NCBI RefSeq assembly: GCF_034427455.1 | Contig: NZ_JAXQNN010000003.1 | Span: 186,001 to 250,000, forward strand | Direction of reading: 5' to 3' | From: Jeotgalibacillus haloalkalitolerans | GTDB taxonomy: Bacteria > Bacillota > Bacilli > Bacillales > Jeotgalibacillaceae | Length of the DNA stretch: 64,000 nucleotides | Part shown: piece by piece, positions 24,459 through 33,862 of the stretch | Layout of the letters: the number at the start of each line of letters is the position of its first letter | Position numbering within the stretch: the stretch's first letter is position 1 | Notes under the pieces: model-generated | Database searches by the model: none | What the model was told of the DNA's origin: nothing | Seen by the model: only the letters and a program-made list of their open reading frames with translations | Program-made: the position numbers and the translations under genes

Positions 24459-24466
24459 TAATCTAA

Positions 24467-25381
24467 TTATCGCTGTTCCAAACGTGCAATACGCTCATCA
24501 AGATCCGGATGAGTAGAGAACAATCTCATTACGCCGCCCTTACCACTGATTTTCATCGTAGCAACAGCTGAATCATCTGTATGATCTTTTACATTTGTAC
24601 GGTTAACCTGTGCTTTTAATGAACGCAGTGCGTGCGCCATTTTATCATTACCTGCTAAATCACCGCCACCACGGTCTGCATGGAATTCACGGTGTCTTGA
24701 GTAGGCACTCACAACCAGGCTTCCGAGAATCGAGAATAGAATCTGGAAGATAATGATTGCTGCGAACTGCACCACAAACTGCAGATCTTCACGGACAAAG
24801 CGGCTGAGTATGATCGCAACGATACGCGACAGAAATACAACAAATGTATTCACGATACCCTGAAGCAATGTCATTGTTACCATATCTCCATTTGATACGT
24901 GTGCCACCTCGTGTGCGATGACGCCTTCAACTGCATCGTCATCCATGTTATCTAGAAGCCCCTGAGATACCGCTACAAGTGACTTCTTTTTAGAAGGACC
25001 GGTTGCAAAGGCGTTGACTTCAGGAGACGGATAGATCCCGACCTGCGGCATATGCGTTAAGCCTGCAGCACGTGAAAAGCGGTGTACCTTTTCAACTACC
25101 TCACGTTCCTGTGCAGTCAGGCTGCCATCCGGATCTAATACCTTTACCTTCATCATCCATTTAGCCATCATGCGTGACATTGCAAGCGAGATGAATGATC
25201 CTGCAAAACCTACAATTAAACTGAATACACCCAGCGAAATGAAATCAATACCAAGCCCTGGTCCACCTGTCTGGAATGAACCGTTAATTCCTGTATATGA
25301 AACAATGAGTGACCAGACGATCACAATTGTCGTCATGACAAGGATGTTCGTTAAAACAAAAAGTAAAATTCTTTTGCCCAT
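24467..25381 (-). CDS. htpX: Membrane zinc metalloprotease HtpX
   Basis: 304 residues, M48B family. Two N-terminal membrane helices (7-30, 45-68) and two more near 170-220 surround the zinc motif HEVAH (His157, Glu158, His161). EFHADRGG supplies the third ligand. It degrades misfolded membrane proteins in stress. Monocistronic, with AGGAGGCGC before the start and a clear terminator. Confidence 0.94.
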   Translation of the reverse strand: MGKRILLFVLTNILVMTTIVIVWSLIVSYTGINGSFQTGGPGLGIDFISLGVFSLIVGFAGSFISLAMSRMMAKWMMKVKVLDPDGSLTAQEREVVEKVHRFSRAAGLTHMPQVGIYPSPEVNAFATGPSKKKSLVAVSQGLLDNMDDDAVEGVIAHEVAHVSNGDMVTMTLLQGIVNTFVVFLSRIVAIILSRFVREDLQFVVQFAAIIIFQILFSILGSLVVSAYSRHREFHADRGGGDLAGNDKMAHALRSLKAQVNRTNVKDHTDDSAVATMKISGKGGVMRLFSTHPDLDERIARLEQR

Positions 25382-25547
25382 TTATGCGCCTCCTAATAGA
25401 TTAGTTTGTGATTATTGTAGCATAGTTTTCTTTGGAAGGCGTGACAAAAGAATGGCGGAATATTGCTTCATTAAAGCGTCTTAATTGTTTAAGTGAAAAA
25501 CGGTCAGTACAATTAAACCATGATCTAAACAGACAGGAGATTTTAAC

Positions 25548-26624
25548 ATGAATCAACCAGTACTTATCGTCGGAGCAGGGTTAAGCGGTTTATATACGGC
25601 ATCATTACTTTCAGACAATGGAATCACGTGTAAAGTGATCGAATCAAGAGACAGAATCGGAGGAAGGGTTCTGTCTGAAGAGGCTGCAGGGTCAAGGTTT
25701 GACCTGGGACCAACCTGGTTTTGGCCGGAACATGAGCCAGCCATTACAGCGCTCATAAAAAAGCTCGGATTAAAAACATTCACCCAGCACACAAAAGGTG
25801 AACTGTTATTTGAACAGGCTGCTGACAGCCCTGCACAGCGACATACCCTGCCTGCTCATGCGGCTGAACGGTCGGAGCGCGTTGAAGGTGGCATGCAGTC
25901 ACTGATCGAAGCAGTCGCAAAGACGCTCCCTGCCGAAACAGTGGAATTAAATACAACGGTAACTGAGATTGAAATGAATCAGAAAAATGAAGTGAGCGTT
26001 CATGCAGTGAATGGAGATGAGGAGGACGTGTCGTATGAAGCAGCCTCAGTCATACTTGCACTTCCCCCGCGCCTGTTGAAAAGGATTTCCTTTTCACCTG
26101 AGCTGACCGGATTGTCTGATCTGCCAACCTGGATGGGTGGGCAGGCAAAAATCATCTCAATTTATGATCGTCCTTTCTGGCGTGAAAAAGGTCTTTCGGG
26201 TCAGGCGATGAGCTGGATCGGACCACTTCAGGAAATTCATGATGCATCACCGCAAAAAGGACCCGGTGCACTGTTTGGCTTTTTCAGCTTAACAGCTGCA
26301 CAGCGGCTTGAAATAGGAGAAGAAAAAGTAAAGACCCTTGTGAAGGATCAGTTTGAGAGGTTATATGGTCGGGAAGCCGGACAGCCGGTTGCTTTATTGT
26401 ATAAGGACTGGGCAACAGACACTGATACAGCAGCAGATGAAGATGCGCTGCCGCTGACTGATTTCCCCCAGTATCAACCGCAGCGTCCATTTGATGTAAA
26501 AGATCCCTGGCACCATACATTATTCTTTGCCGGAACAGAAACATCTTCAGGATCCGGGGGGCATTTAGAAGGGGCGATCCGGTCAGCAGAGCGGGTGGCT
26601 GCCTCAATCATCAAGCTGAATTAA
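25548..26624 (+). CDS. FAD-dependent amine oxidase
   Basis: 358 residues. N-terminal dinucleotide-binding signature VLIVGAGLSGLYTASLLSDN at 5-24, the GG doublet motif RIGGRVLSE, and the C-terminal FAD motif FFAGTETSSGSGGHLEGAIR fit the flavin monoamine oxidase family. ATG follows GACAGGAGATTTTAAC. It oxidises amines with peroxide release; substrate unknown. Single gene. Confidence 0.88.
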   Translation: MNQPVLIVGAGLSGLYTASLLSDNGITCKVIESRDRIGGRVLSEEAAGSRFDLGPTWFWPEHEPAITALIKKLGLKTFTQHTKGELLFEQAADSPAQRHTLPAHAAERSERVEGGMQSLIEAVAKTLPAETVELNTTVTEIEMNQKNEVSVHAVNGDEEDVSYEAASVILALPPRLLKRISFSPELTGLSDLPTWMGGQAKIISIYDRPFWREKGLSGQAMSWIGPLQEIHDASPQKGPGALFGFFSLTAAQRLEIGEEKVKTLVKDQFERLYGREAGQPVALLYKDWATDTDTAADEDALPLTDFPQYQPQRPFDVKDPWHHTLFFAGTETSSGSGGHLEGAIRSAERVAASIIKLN

Positions 26625-26658
26625 CTAATTAATCTAATATTAAAAAACACTATTGTAC

Positions 26659-26672
26659 TGTTAGCGCTTACC
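26659..26672 (+). promoter_or_regulatory. Probable cre (CcpA) site
   Basis: TGTTAGCGCTTACC matches the TGWAANCGNTNWCA consensus at 12 of 14 positions, upstream of the formate/nitrite transporter. Confidence 0.5.
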
Positions 26673-26686
26673 CATTTACACTGATC

Positions 26687-26702
26687 TGTGAATTGAATCA
26701 CA
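26687..26702 (+). promoter_or_regulatory. Fnr box
   Basis: TGTGA-ATTGAA-TCACA is a perfect match to the Bacillus Fnr consensus TGTGA-N6-TCACA, 30 bp upstream of the transporter start, implying anaerobic control. Confidence 0.75.
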
Positions 26703-26732
26703 AAATTTACATGGAATTCAGGATGGTGAAGA

Positions 26733-27566
26733 ATGGAACAGTCTACAATTGAGAAATTATTAGGCGCCGCTACTTTAAAAAGAGACTTACTGAAGGAGCA
26801 GCCAAATCATTATATAGTACGTGCGATGCTTGCCGGCATGTATGTGGGAATGGCCGTTGTGATGGCATTCCGCCTGGCGCAGCCGTTTTACGAGGCAGCA
26901 TCACCGGCGACTTATTTTATTAATGCAATCTTCTTTGGCGTTGCATTTTGCTTAATTTTATATGGGAAAACGGAGCTTTTTACATCAAATACGATGTATA
27001 TGGTCGTCGGCGCGATGAAGAAAAAGACGAACTGGATGGACACACTGCGCGTATGGGGCGCATGCTACCTTGGGAATCTGGTCGGTATTTTATTTTTCAC
27101 AGGACTCATTGTGATGACCGGACTTTTTGCCACAATGGACCCGGCAGAATCTTATCTGATCACGGCTGCTGAAAAGAAAATGAACCTGCCTTATTCAGAG
27201 ATGTTCTTCAGAGCGATCCTTGCCAACTGGCTTGTCTGTCTGGCTGTATGGATTCCGCTTCAGGTAAAGGATGACATGTCTAAAATTGTACTGATGATTT
27301 TATTTGTCTTCACCTTCTTTATTTCCGGATATGAACATAGCATTGCAAACATGGCACTGTTCTCAATCGCACTGACAGCACCGCACACGGCACTTGTCAC
27401 TGTACAGGCAGCGGTAGAAAACGTGCTGATCGTCACGCTTGGTAACATCGTTGGAGGCGCGTTCTTTGTAGGCGTTCTCTACACATATCTCAACTCAGTA
27501 AAGAAAGAAAAAGAACTTACATCATCTGCTAAAGCGTCAACGCATAAGGCTGCTTTAGAAAAATAA
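26733..27566 (+). CDS. Formate/nitrite transporter family channel
   Basis: 277 residues with six membrane helices. The FNT pore family is seen in AGMYVGMAVVMAFRLAQP (TM1), the selectivity loop GKTELFTSNTMYM, ANWLVCLAVW, GYEHSIANMA, and TLGNIVGGAFFVG near the end. It moves formate or nitrite across the membrane. The Fnr box upstream favours a role in fermentation or nitrite handling without oxygen. Confidence 0.92.
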   Translation: MEQSTIEKLLGAATLKRDLLKEQPNHYIVRAMLAGMYVGMAVVMAFRLAQPFYEAASPATYFINAIFFGVAFCLILYGKTELFTSNTMYMVVGAMKKKTNWMDTLRVWGACYLGNLVGILFFTGLIVMTGLFATMDPAESYLITAAEKKMNLPYSEMFFRAILANWLVCLAVWIPLQVKDDMSKIVLMILFVFTFFISGYEHSIANMALFSIALTAPHTALVTVQAAVENVLIVTLGNIVGGAFFVGVLYTYLNSVKKEKELTSSAKASTHKAALEK

Positions 27567-27576
27567 TGAACAACAG

Positions 27577-27620
27577 ACTGTCTTTATTCAGTGGGAACTG
27601 AGTAAGGGCAGTTTTTATTT
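27577..27620 (+). terminator. Terminator
   Basis: Long stem ACTGTCTTTATTCAGT with ACTGAGTAAGGGCAGT (G-U pairs allowed) followed by TTTTTATTTT. Confidence 0.82.
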
Positions 27621-27761
27621 TACATAAATTCAATTGAAATATTTTACATGCAAAAAAAGGTATTTCAGCGGCTGTATTGAATAATACCCTTTATTGGAAT
27701 CATTTGTAGTGAGAAAAAGGGTGGGGGGAGTCAACTGAGTCCGGCTGAAAATATCAATTTT

Positions 27762-28481
27762 ATGATCATTGCATTGGCGGTACTGCTATTGATCGGGATC
27801 ACGTGGGGGATACTGAGAAAGAAAAGAAAGGCTGCAATGTCAATCTCAATTCTGCTGATCATTGTTTACGCGGCTGGTTATGTCTATTATCCAGTCTATA
27901 AAGAACAGACACATGCCAAGCGCTATAGTGAAATGATAGCTTATCTGGGTGCAACTTATCCGGAAGAAACCTTCAGTGTAAGACCGGAAAAATATGAAGA
28001 GGGTGTTACGGTCGGAAGATTTAATATTGCACGTGCAGGTACACCGGAAATGGGTGTCACCATGAAGGTGGATCAGGATGGTCACGTAATTCAGACAGGT
28101 ACCTGGACAGATAAAGCCGCTCCGGAGCAGGAAGAGCTGTGGCGTGAGATCAGATTTATCCGGAGTCCTGGTTACAGCCTGGATCAGGAGCTTCCAGAGG
28201 TGCAAAAAGTGGATCAATTGATTGATGGCGATTTAACGGTATTTGCACTTGAGATCAACCAGGCTCCCGCGATTGCTGTATTTAATTACAATCAGGGCGG
28301 ATACAGCCTGCTGGCATTTGAAGAAGGTCATAAAAATGAATTTGTACAGGCAGAATCTGAAGGGTATCTGTATGTGTATATTGATAAAGCTTTTAAAAGA
28401 GACAGGATTGATCTTTTGAACAGGGAAGGTGAAACGCTTGATATCTCTGGACAAAAAGGCATGCTGATCGTAAAAAAATAA
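27762..28481 (+). CDS. Membrane-anchored hypothetical protein
   Basis: About 239 residues: two N-terminal hydrophobic helices (2-18, 27-45) then a soluble extracytoplasmic domain with beta-rich character. No recognised family. The ATG at 27762 lacks a ribosome binding site. GGGGGGAG lies 4 bp before an in-frame CTG at 27735, so a CTG start is possible. It is 18 bp upstream of the VOC gene, probably co-transcribed. Confidence 0.6.
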   Translation: MIIALAVLLLIGITWGILRKKRKAAMSISILLIIVYAAGYVYYPVYKEQTHAKRYSEMIAYLGATYPEETFSVRPEKYEEGVTVGRFNIARAGTPEMGVTMKVDQDGHVIQTGTWTDKAAPEQEELWREIRFIRSPGYSLDQELPEVQKVDQLIDGDLTVFALEINQAPAIAVFNYNQGGYSLLAFEEGHKNEFVQAESEGYLYVYIDKAFKRDRIDLLNREGETLDISGQKGMLIVKK

Positions 28482-28499
28482 TATAATCAGGAGGCTCAT

Positions 28500-28874
28500 A
28501 TGTTTACAAAACTCGGACAGGTCATGTTGTATGTCAAGGATCAGCAGGCAGCCAGACGTTTCTGGACAGAAAAAGCAGGTTTTCAGGTCATTGCAGAAGA
28601 AAGCTCACACGGTATGCACTGGATTGAGATCGCACCTGATCAGGACTCGGAAACCACAATTGTCCTTCATGACAAAGCAGCTGTTGAGAAGATGTCACCG
28701 GGTGTTCATCTCGGCACACCTTCCCTGATGTTTTACAGCCATCAGCTTGACGTACTTTATCAGGATCTTACAGCAAAAGGCGTAACGGTCGGGGAGATTG
28801 TGGAGATGCCGTCCGGAAGGGTATTTAATTTTGCTGATGATGAGGGTCAGTATTTTGCAGTGATGGAAAAGTAA
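28500..28874 (+). CDS. VOC/glyoxalase-fold protein
   Basis: 124 residues. The beta-alpha-beta-beta-beta modules are seen in FTKLGQVMLYVKDQQAARRF at the N-terminus and GRVFNFADDEGQYFAVME at the end (metal-ligand Glu). ATG follows AGGAGGCTCAT. Members are metal-dependent dioxygenases, lyases or resistance proteins; the substrate is unknown. Confidence 0.85.
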   Translation: MFTKLGQVMLYVKDQQAARRFWTEKAGFQVIAEESSHGMHWIEIAPDQDSETTIVLHDKAAVEKMSPGVHLGTPSLMFYSHQLDVLYQDLTAKGVTVGEIVEMPSGRVFNFADDEGQYFAVMEK

Positions 28875-28910
28875 AAGTGTGAACTTAATTGAATAAATTC
28901 TATACTGATA

Positions 28911-28952
28911 GGGAATTTCTTTCTATATACCAATAGAGAGAAATTCCTTTTT
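28911..28952 (+). terminator. Terminator
   Basis: GGAATTTCT/AGAAATTCC stem plus TTTTT. Confidence 0.85.
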
Positions 28953-29100
28953 GCCTTCAGTCAACTTTTTTCCCTTTGATTCACTTCATTTAACACCCTA
29001 AACACTAATGACTCCCTATAAAAAGGTTTGTATAGACCCACTCAGGGGCAGTCTGGTAGGATAATGAAGCTGCAACAAATTTGCACAGGTGGTGTTGGAA

Positions 29101-29994
29101 ATGAACAATCGATTTAAAGAAGCGGAATTTGCCACATGGGTCGGAATCGTGGCAAACACGCTGTTAACGATATTAAAAGGTGTATTCGGTTATATTTCAG
29201 GAAGCCGGGCACTTGTGGCGGATGCGGCTCACTCTGCTTCAGATGTAGCCGGGTCAGTCGCTGTGCTTGCCGGACTCCGTACAGCAAGAAAACCGCCTGA
29301 TGAAGATCACCCTTATGGTCACGGGAAAGCAGAAAATATCGCGACAATCATTGTAGCGATTCTGCTCGTGGTTGTAGGTGTGGAGATTGCGACTTCATCA
29401 GCAGGGGTTTTCTTTGGAGAGGTGCCTGAAGCGCCGGGCACGATTGCGCTTGCTGTCATTTTATTTTCTATTCTTGTAAAAGAAATTCTATTTCATTATA
29501 AAAAACGGATCGCTAAAAAAATTGACAGTTCTGCGCTGATGGCTGAAGCCTGGCATCACCGGTCTGATGCCCTTTCATCTGTCGCTGCGTTCCTGGGGGT
29601 TGGAGGTGCAATCCTTGGTGAAAGAATGGACCTCACATTTTTACTGTATGCCGATCCGGTTGCAGGATTAATTGTCTCGCTGATTGTTATCAAAATCGGT
29701 TTTTCACTCGCGAAGGAAGCCGGTTCAATCATGATGGAGCAGGTGCTTGATTCCGATAAAACAAATCCATTCGTCGAAACAGTCATGGCAACACCCGGTG
29801 TTAAACGGGTAGATGAGCTGTTAGCCAGAACGCACGGTCATTACATTGTCATTGATATTAAGGTAAGCGTGGATCCATACATCACTGTAGAAGAAGGACA
29901 CCGCATTTCTAAAAACGTAAAACGCCGGTTGCTCGAGCGCCATCAGGATATCAATAACGTGCTGGTTCATATTAATCCGTATAACGAAGAATGA
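29101..29994 (+). CDS. Cation diffusion facilitator (FieF/MamM type)
   Basis: 297 residues, six membrane helices, with metal-site motifs ALVADAAHSASDVAG (TM2) and EAWHHRSDALSSVAA (TM5), HPYGHGKAE between, and a C-terminal CDF dimer domain (HGHYIVIDIKVSVDP). Start at ATG 29101 after GGTGGT. Distinct from czcD at 3848 (no His-rich tails) and nearer to Fe/Mn/Zn exporters. No linked regulator. Confidence 0.88.
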   Translation: MNNRFKEAEFATWVGIVANTLLTILKGVFGYISGSRALVADAAHSASDVAGSVAVLAGLRTARKPPDEDHPYGHGKAENIATIIVAILLVVVGVEIATSSAGVFFGEVPEAPGTIALAVILFSILVKEILFHYKKRIAKKIDSSALMAEAWHHRSDALSSVAAFLGVGGAILGERMDLTFLLYADPVAGLIVSLIVIKIGFSLAKEAGSIMMEQVLDSDKTNPFVETVMATPGVKRVDELLARTHGHYIVIDIKVSVDPYITVEEGHRISKNVKRRLLERHQDINNVLVHINPYNEE

Positions 29995-30059
29995 TTTCCT
30001 TTCATAAATATGTTCAGACACGCATGATGACGCTGAATAAGGGTATCGGTAAGGTAGGT

Positions 30060-30222
30060 AATTTATTTTACGCTTTATTAAAGTCCATTGTTGTTTCTGC
30101 ACAGCTGGTGATTGAAGCGTAAGGGGGCGACTCCTGCGGGCTCAAGGACAGGACCAAAAAACGGTCCACCGACGGAAAGCGTCCCCCTGAAGCGGAAATT
30201 AACAGCCAACTTTAACAAAGCG
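30060..30222. repeat. Bacillaceae-type intergenic repeat
   Basis: Contains GGGGGCGACTCCTGCGGG ... GGAAAGCGTCCCCCTGAAGC, a dispersed palindromic repeat; the same family occurs inverted at 59031-59165. The remainder of 29995-30330 holds nothing else visible. Confidence 0.7.
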
Positions 30223-30330
30223 TTATTTTAAAGGATTCCATATTAAATATAGTTAGCAGGATTGAAAATGTGCTAACGTAATGAAAAGAATCTGTGCCTA
30301 TCAGCTGGATGAACGAAAGGAGCACGTCTC

Positions 30331-31947
30331 ATGGCTGTGATCGAAACAGATGTACTGATTATCGGAGCAGGACCCGCCGGACTTATGGCTGCAAATGTCA
30401 TGACGAAGCGGGGCGTGGACTATATCTGCCTGGAGAAAAAACCGGGCCGTTCAGTGCTGTCAAAAGCACTTGGGATCCAGGCGAGGTCACTTGAGCTGTT
30501 TGAATTCCTCGGCGTCAACAAGCCTTTTTTAAAAAGAGGCTATCCGGGCCCCGGTGCAAAGCTTCACCTGGCCGGAAAGCATCCATCTTATGTTGAAATG
30601 TATCATATAAAAAGCAGATATCCTTACCTGCTCATTATTCCGCAGGATGAAATTGAAGAAATATTAGAGAATCATCTCAATGAAAGAGGCGGACAGGTTT
30701 TCAGGCAGCACGAAGTCCTTGATGTTGTGCAAAAGGATAACGGTGTGTATGTAACGGCTGTTCACAATGGCATCACCAAAACATACTTTGCCAAATATCT
30801 GCTTGCCTGTGACGGTGCGCACAGTAAAGTCCGTAAAGAACTCGATGTGCCATTTATCGGTGAAGATGAAGGCATCACATTCTTTACAGGTGACGTTGAA
30901 ATTCCCGACATGAAAGAAATTCATATTAACCTTCACCTGAATGACAGGGGGGCTGCCGCATTCTTTCCATATAAAGACGGCACCTACCGCGTTGTCGGCT
31001 TTGACCGGACAAGGCAGGGCGGTCCGCGCAGGCGTGAAATGAAGCTGCACGAACTTCAGACAACGCTGGATACCATTCTTGACCACTCTTACAAAGTCCA
31101 GCATCCGAAATGGCTTGCCTACTTCGGCACAGCACACAGACAGGTACCGAATTACCGTGTCGGAAATGTATTTTTCGTTGGAGATGCAGCGCATGTCAAC
31201 AACCCACTCGGCGGTCAGGGAATGAATATCGGACTTGAAGACGTCGGAAATCTCTGCTGGAAAATTGACACGGTTTTAAAAGGCTATGCGGGCAACCCAT
31301 TTTTAGATACGTATCACGAAGAACGTGCGCCTGTAGCCAAAGAAGTCATCTTTAATACCACAATGGAGCTCAAGCTCATTCACATGAAAGGGTTACTCGG
31401 CACAGCTAGAAACTGGTCGGGAAAAGCAGTCCTGACACAAAAATGGGTTCAGTCCAGATTCGCCAATGCCCTTTCTCACGTGCACAGTGATTATGATAAA
31501 ACACCGATTAACCGTTCATTTAAAGACAAATCCTTACCGCGAAAAGCAATTCAGGCCGGCGAACGCGTACCGGACCAGATTCTTTTTAATGAAGGAACCA
31601 CAGATGAACGCCTTTACCCGCTCATTCAGCGGATCGGCTACGTCTGCCTGATTTATATTGACTGCTATGAGCAGGACCTGATTGACTATGCGTATGACTT
31701 CGCCCATGAAGCGAACCGGGCGTTTCCGGATATGCTGAAGGTCTATCTCGTTGCGCGTGGCGGCACTGTCATCACAGAGCGGGACGAGCTCCCGATTATC
31801 TACGACGTGCATCGCGACCTTGATCAGAACCTCGGGATGCAAAAGGGCAGCACGCTCTTCATCCGTCCGGATGGCCACGTCGGCTTCCATGATGGATCAG
31901 CTGATGTGAGGAAAGTGATGGCGAAGCTGAAGCGGTATTTTATTTAA
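30331..31947 (+). CDS. FAD-dependent aromatic monooxygenase (PheA/TfdB family)
   Basis: 538 residues. FAD signature VLIIGAGPAGLMAANVM at 8-24, DG motif LLACDGAHSKVRKELDV, and FVGDAAHVNNPLGGQGMN with GD ribose contact are typical of class A flavoprotein hydroxylases. A thioredoxin-like C-terminal domain (about 390-538) matches phenol hydroxylases. GAAAGGAGCACGTCTC precedes the ATG. It hydroxylates a phenol-like substrate; no ring-cleavage gene is nearby. Confidence 0.9.
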   Translation: MAVIETDVLIIGAGPAGLMAANVMTKRGVDYICLEKKPGRSVLSKALGIQARSLELFEFLGVNKPFLKRGYPGPGAKLHLAGKHPSYVEMYHIKSRYPYLLIIPQDEIEEILENHLNERGGQVFRQHEVLDVVQKDNGVYVTAVHNGITKTYFAKYLLACDGAHSKVRKELDVPFIGEDEGITFFTGDVEIPDMKEIHINLHLNDRGAAAFFPYKDGTYRVVGFDRTRQGGPRRREMKLHELQTTLDTILDHSYKVQHPKWLAYFGTAHRQVPNYRVGNVFFVGDAAHVNNPLGGQGMNIGLEDVGNLCWKIDTVLKGYAGNPFLDTYHEERAPVAKEVIFNTTMELKLIHMKGLLGTARNWSGKAVLTQKWVQSRFANALSHVHSDYDKTPINRSFKDKSLPRKAIQAGERVPDQILFNEGTTDERLYPLIQRIGYVCLIYIDCYEQDLIDYAYDFAHEANRAFPDMLKVYLVARGGTVITERDELPIIYDVHRDLDQNLGMQKGSTLFIRPDGHVGFHDGSADVRKVMAKLKRYFI

Positions 31948-31961
31948 ATATTTAATGTTAT

Positions 31962-31998
31962 GAAGAAGCCTTGCTTTTTGGGGGGCTTCTTTTTTTGT
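31962..31998 (+). terminator. Terminator
   Basis: AGAAGCC/GGCTTCT stem with seven T. Confidence 0.8.
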
Positions 31999-32029
31999 TT
32001 GGAAGTGTTTGGACGGATGGGGGGCTGGT

Positions 32030-32354
32030 TGGGCGGCGATTGGTACAAGATCGGAGTGAATAGCTACAAGTATCCGGGCGTATCGCTACAACTTCAGCCG
32101 AGATTGCTACAACTCCGGCAGAAACACCGACAACTGGCGTCAGCTGCCCTGCATGCCTTTAGGAAACAGATCTTTGGTTACTTAAGGGCATGAAGAGGAT
32201 GGTTGAAACAACCGCAGTGTGTGAAAGGTCATGGTCGGCCGGCGATTGCTACAAGATTGGGGTGAATGGCGACAAGAATCCGGACGTATCGCTACACCTC
32301 CGGGCGTAATTGCTACAACTCTGGTGGAAACACCGACAAGCAGCACCGGCTGCC
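32030..32354 (+). repeat. Composite repeat, locus 2: array-hairpin-array
   Basis: Two similar arrays of about 118 bp (32030-32147 and 32237-32354) made of degenerate 20-23 bp units around GCTACAA flank a 15 bp hairpin with a 9 nt loop (32153-32191). Layout and hairpin match locus 1 at 24062-24372. No gene lies in 31948-32449; the longer frame into the next gene lacks a ribosome binding site. Confidence 0.7.
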
Positions 32355-32449
32355 CCAAAAAACTTTTTTCAAAAAAAGTGATCCAAAACAAAACTCCTTA
32401 CGTTAGCTGTTCAGAGAAACATAATACAGTTCAGAAAAGGAGACATATC

Positions 32450-33790
32450 ATGACAAACAAAAAATTACTTAAACGAATCGCAGCACCCGTACTTGGACTA
32501 TCATTAATCGCACCTACTACAGGGCTTGCAGCAGAGGAGCCAACGGCAATCACGCCGGCATCGGATCTCCGTTCAACATTGGATCAGTTACTTTCAGAGC
32601 ATTATGTACTGGCAGTGAATGCGATGGTGAAGGATTACAACGATGCACCGGATGAAGAGCAGGCTTATGCAGCGCTTGAACAAAACGCATTAGATATGAC
32701 ACCGGCAATCGAATCAATCTACGGTGCAGAAGGTGCACAGCAGTTTGAAGATATTTTCGTTAATCATAACGATTACTCACCGGACTTTGTGGAAGCAGCA
32801 AAATCAGATGATGCTGATTTAAGAGCACAGGCAGAAGCGGAGGTTGAAGAATTTACACAGGAATTTGGCGGTTTCCTGGCGACAGCAACAGAAGGGAATC
32901 TTCCTGAAGAAGCGGCAGTAGAAGTACTTGTTGCACACGAACAGGATGTTATTAGCGCTTTTGACAGCTATGTAGAAGGTGACTATGAAGCTTACTTCAC
33001 TCACTTCATGGAAGGCTATGACAGAATGTTTGATATCAGTAAAGCACTATCTGTCGCAATCGTAACGCAAATGCCGGATAACTTTGAAGGATCAAAAGCA
33101 GATGCACCGGCAGCTGACCTGAGATCTACTCTTAACAATCTTGCAGCTGAACACTTTGCACTTGCAGCAATGAGCATGCAAAAAGGTGTAAGTGGTGCTG
33201 AGGATTATGACTTTGCAACATGGGCTGAAGATATGCACACAGATGAATTCACTGCAGCAATCGGTTCAATCTATGGTGAAGAAGGCGCAGCACAGTTCAA
33301 GGAGCTTTGGACTGGAGAGCACATCAATGCTCAGGCTGACCTTGTAAGTGCAACAGTAGCAGGTGATGAAGAAGGAATTGCCGCAGCAAAGGAAAGTCTT
33401 TCAATGTTTACTGAAGAATTCGGTATGTTCCTTGCAACAGCAACTGAAGGAAATCTTCCTGAAGAAGCAGCAGTGTCATCATTGAAAACACATGAAGACC
33501 AGGTTGTAAAAACGTTTGAATCATATGTAGCAGAAGACTACCAGACAAGCACTGACACATTCCGTGAAGGCTATGCGTTCATGTTTGGTGTAGGTGAAGC
33601 ACTTGGTGATGCAATTGTGAAACAGATGCCAGATCAGTTCGCTTCAGATATGCCGGCTGATATGCCTAACACAGGTCTTGGCGGAGCAGCAGAACAGCAG
33701 ACACCAGCAGCAGTTTGGGTAGCAATTGCAACAGCAATGCTTGCAGCAGCAGGATTTGCTGTTAAGAAGAAAACAGCTAACCAGGAATAA
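32450..33790 (+). CDS. Secreted, sortase-anchored surface protein with duplicated helical domain
   Basis: 446 residues from ATG 32450 (GAAAAGGAGACATATC). Signal peptide 1-28 (cut after GLAA). Two homologous helical domains follow (about 37-215 and 220-395), each starting LRSTL(D/N)-L(L/A)-EH(Y/F)-LA, with ATATEGNLPEEAAV shared exactly. A C-terminal sorting signal comes last: MPNTG (an LPxTG variant), a hydrophobic helix (WVAIATAMLAAAGF), and KKK. The fold resembles helical-bundle LPxTG surface proteins of Bacillus. Strongly acidic, as expected for salt-tolerant surfaces. The sortase gene follows. Function unknown. Confidence 0.8.
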   Translation: MTNKKLLKRIAAPVLGLSLIAPTTGLAAEEPTAITPASDLRSTLDQLLSEHYVLAVNAMVKDYNDAPDEEQAYAALEQNALDMTPAIESIYGAEGAQQFEDIFVNHNDYSPDFVEAAKSDDADLRAQAEAEVEEFTQEFGGFLATATEGNLPEEAAVEVLVAHEQDVISAFDSYVEGDYEAYFTHFMEGYDRMFDISKALSVAIVTQMPDNFEGSKADAPAADLRSTLNNLAAEHFALAAMSMQKGVSGAEDYDFATWAEDMHTDEFTAAIGSIYGEEGAAQFKELWTGEHINAQADLVSATVAGDEEGIAAAKESLSMFTEEFGMFLATATEGNLPEEAAVSSLKTHEDQVVKTFESYVAEDYQTSTDTFREGYAFMFGVGEALGDAIVKQMPDQFASDMPADMPNTGLGGAAEQQTPAAVWVAIATAMLAAAGFAVKKKTANQE

Positions 33791-33811
33791 TAGTCTCACT
33801 GAATAGTTGGA

Positions 33812-33838
33812 AGAGCGGTCTGAACCGCTCTTCTCTAT
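33812..33838 (+). terminator. Terminator
   Basis: AGAGCGGT-CTGA-ACCGCTCT stem, T-poor tail; may allow read-through to the sortase. Confidence 0.65.
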
Positions 33839-33862
33839 TCTTATAAATGGAGGAATGAAGCC

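Noticed and set aside
32231-32449. Longer N-terminus for the surface protein
   Set aside because: It would translate the repeat array and lacks a ribosome binding site; ATG 32450 has GGAGA and is followed by a good signal peptide.
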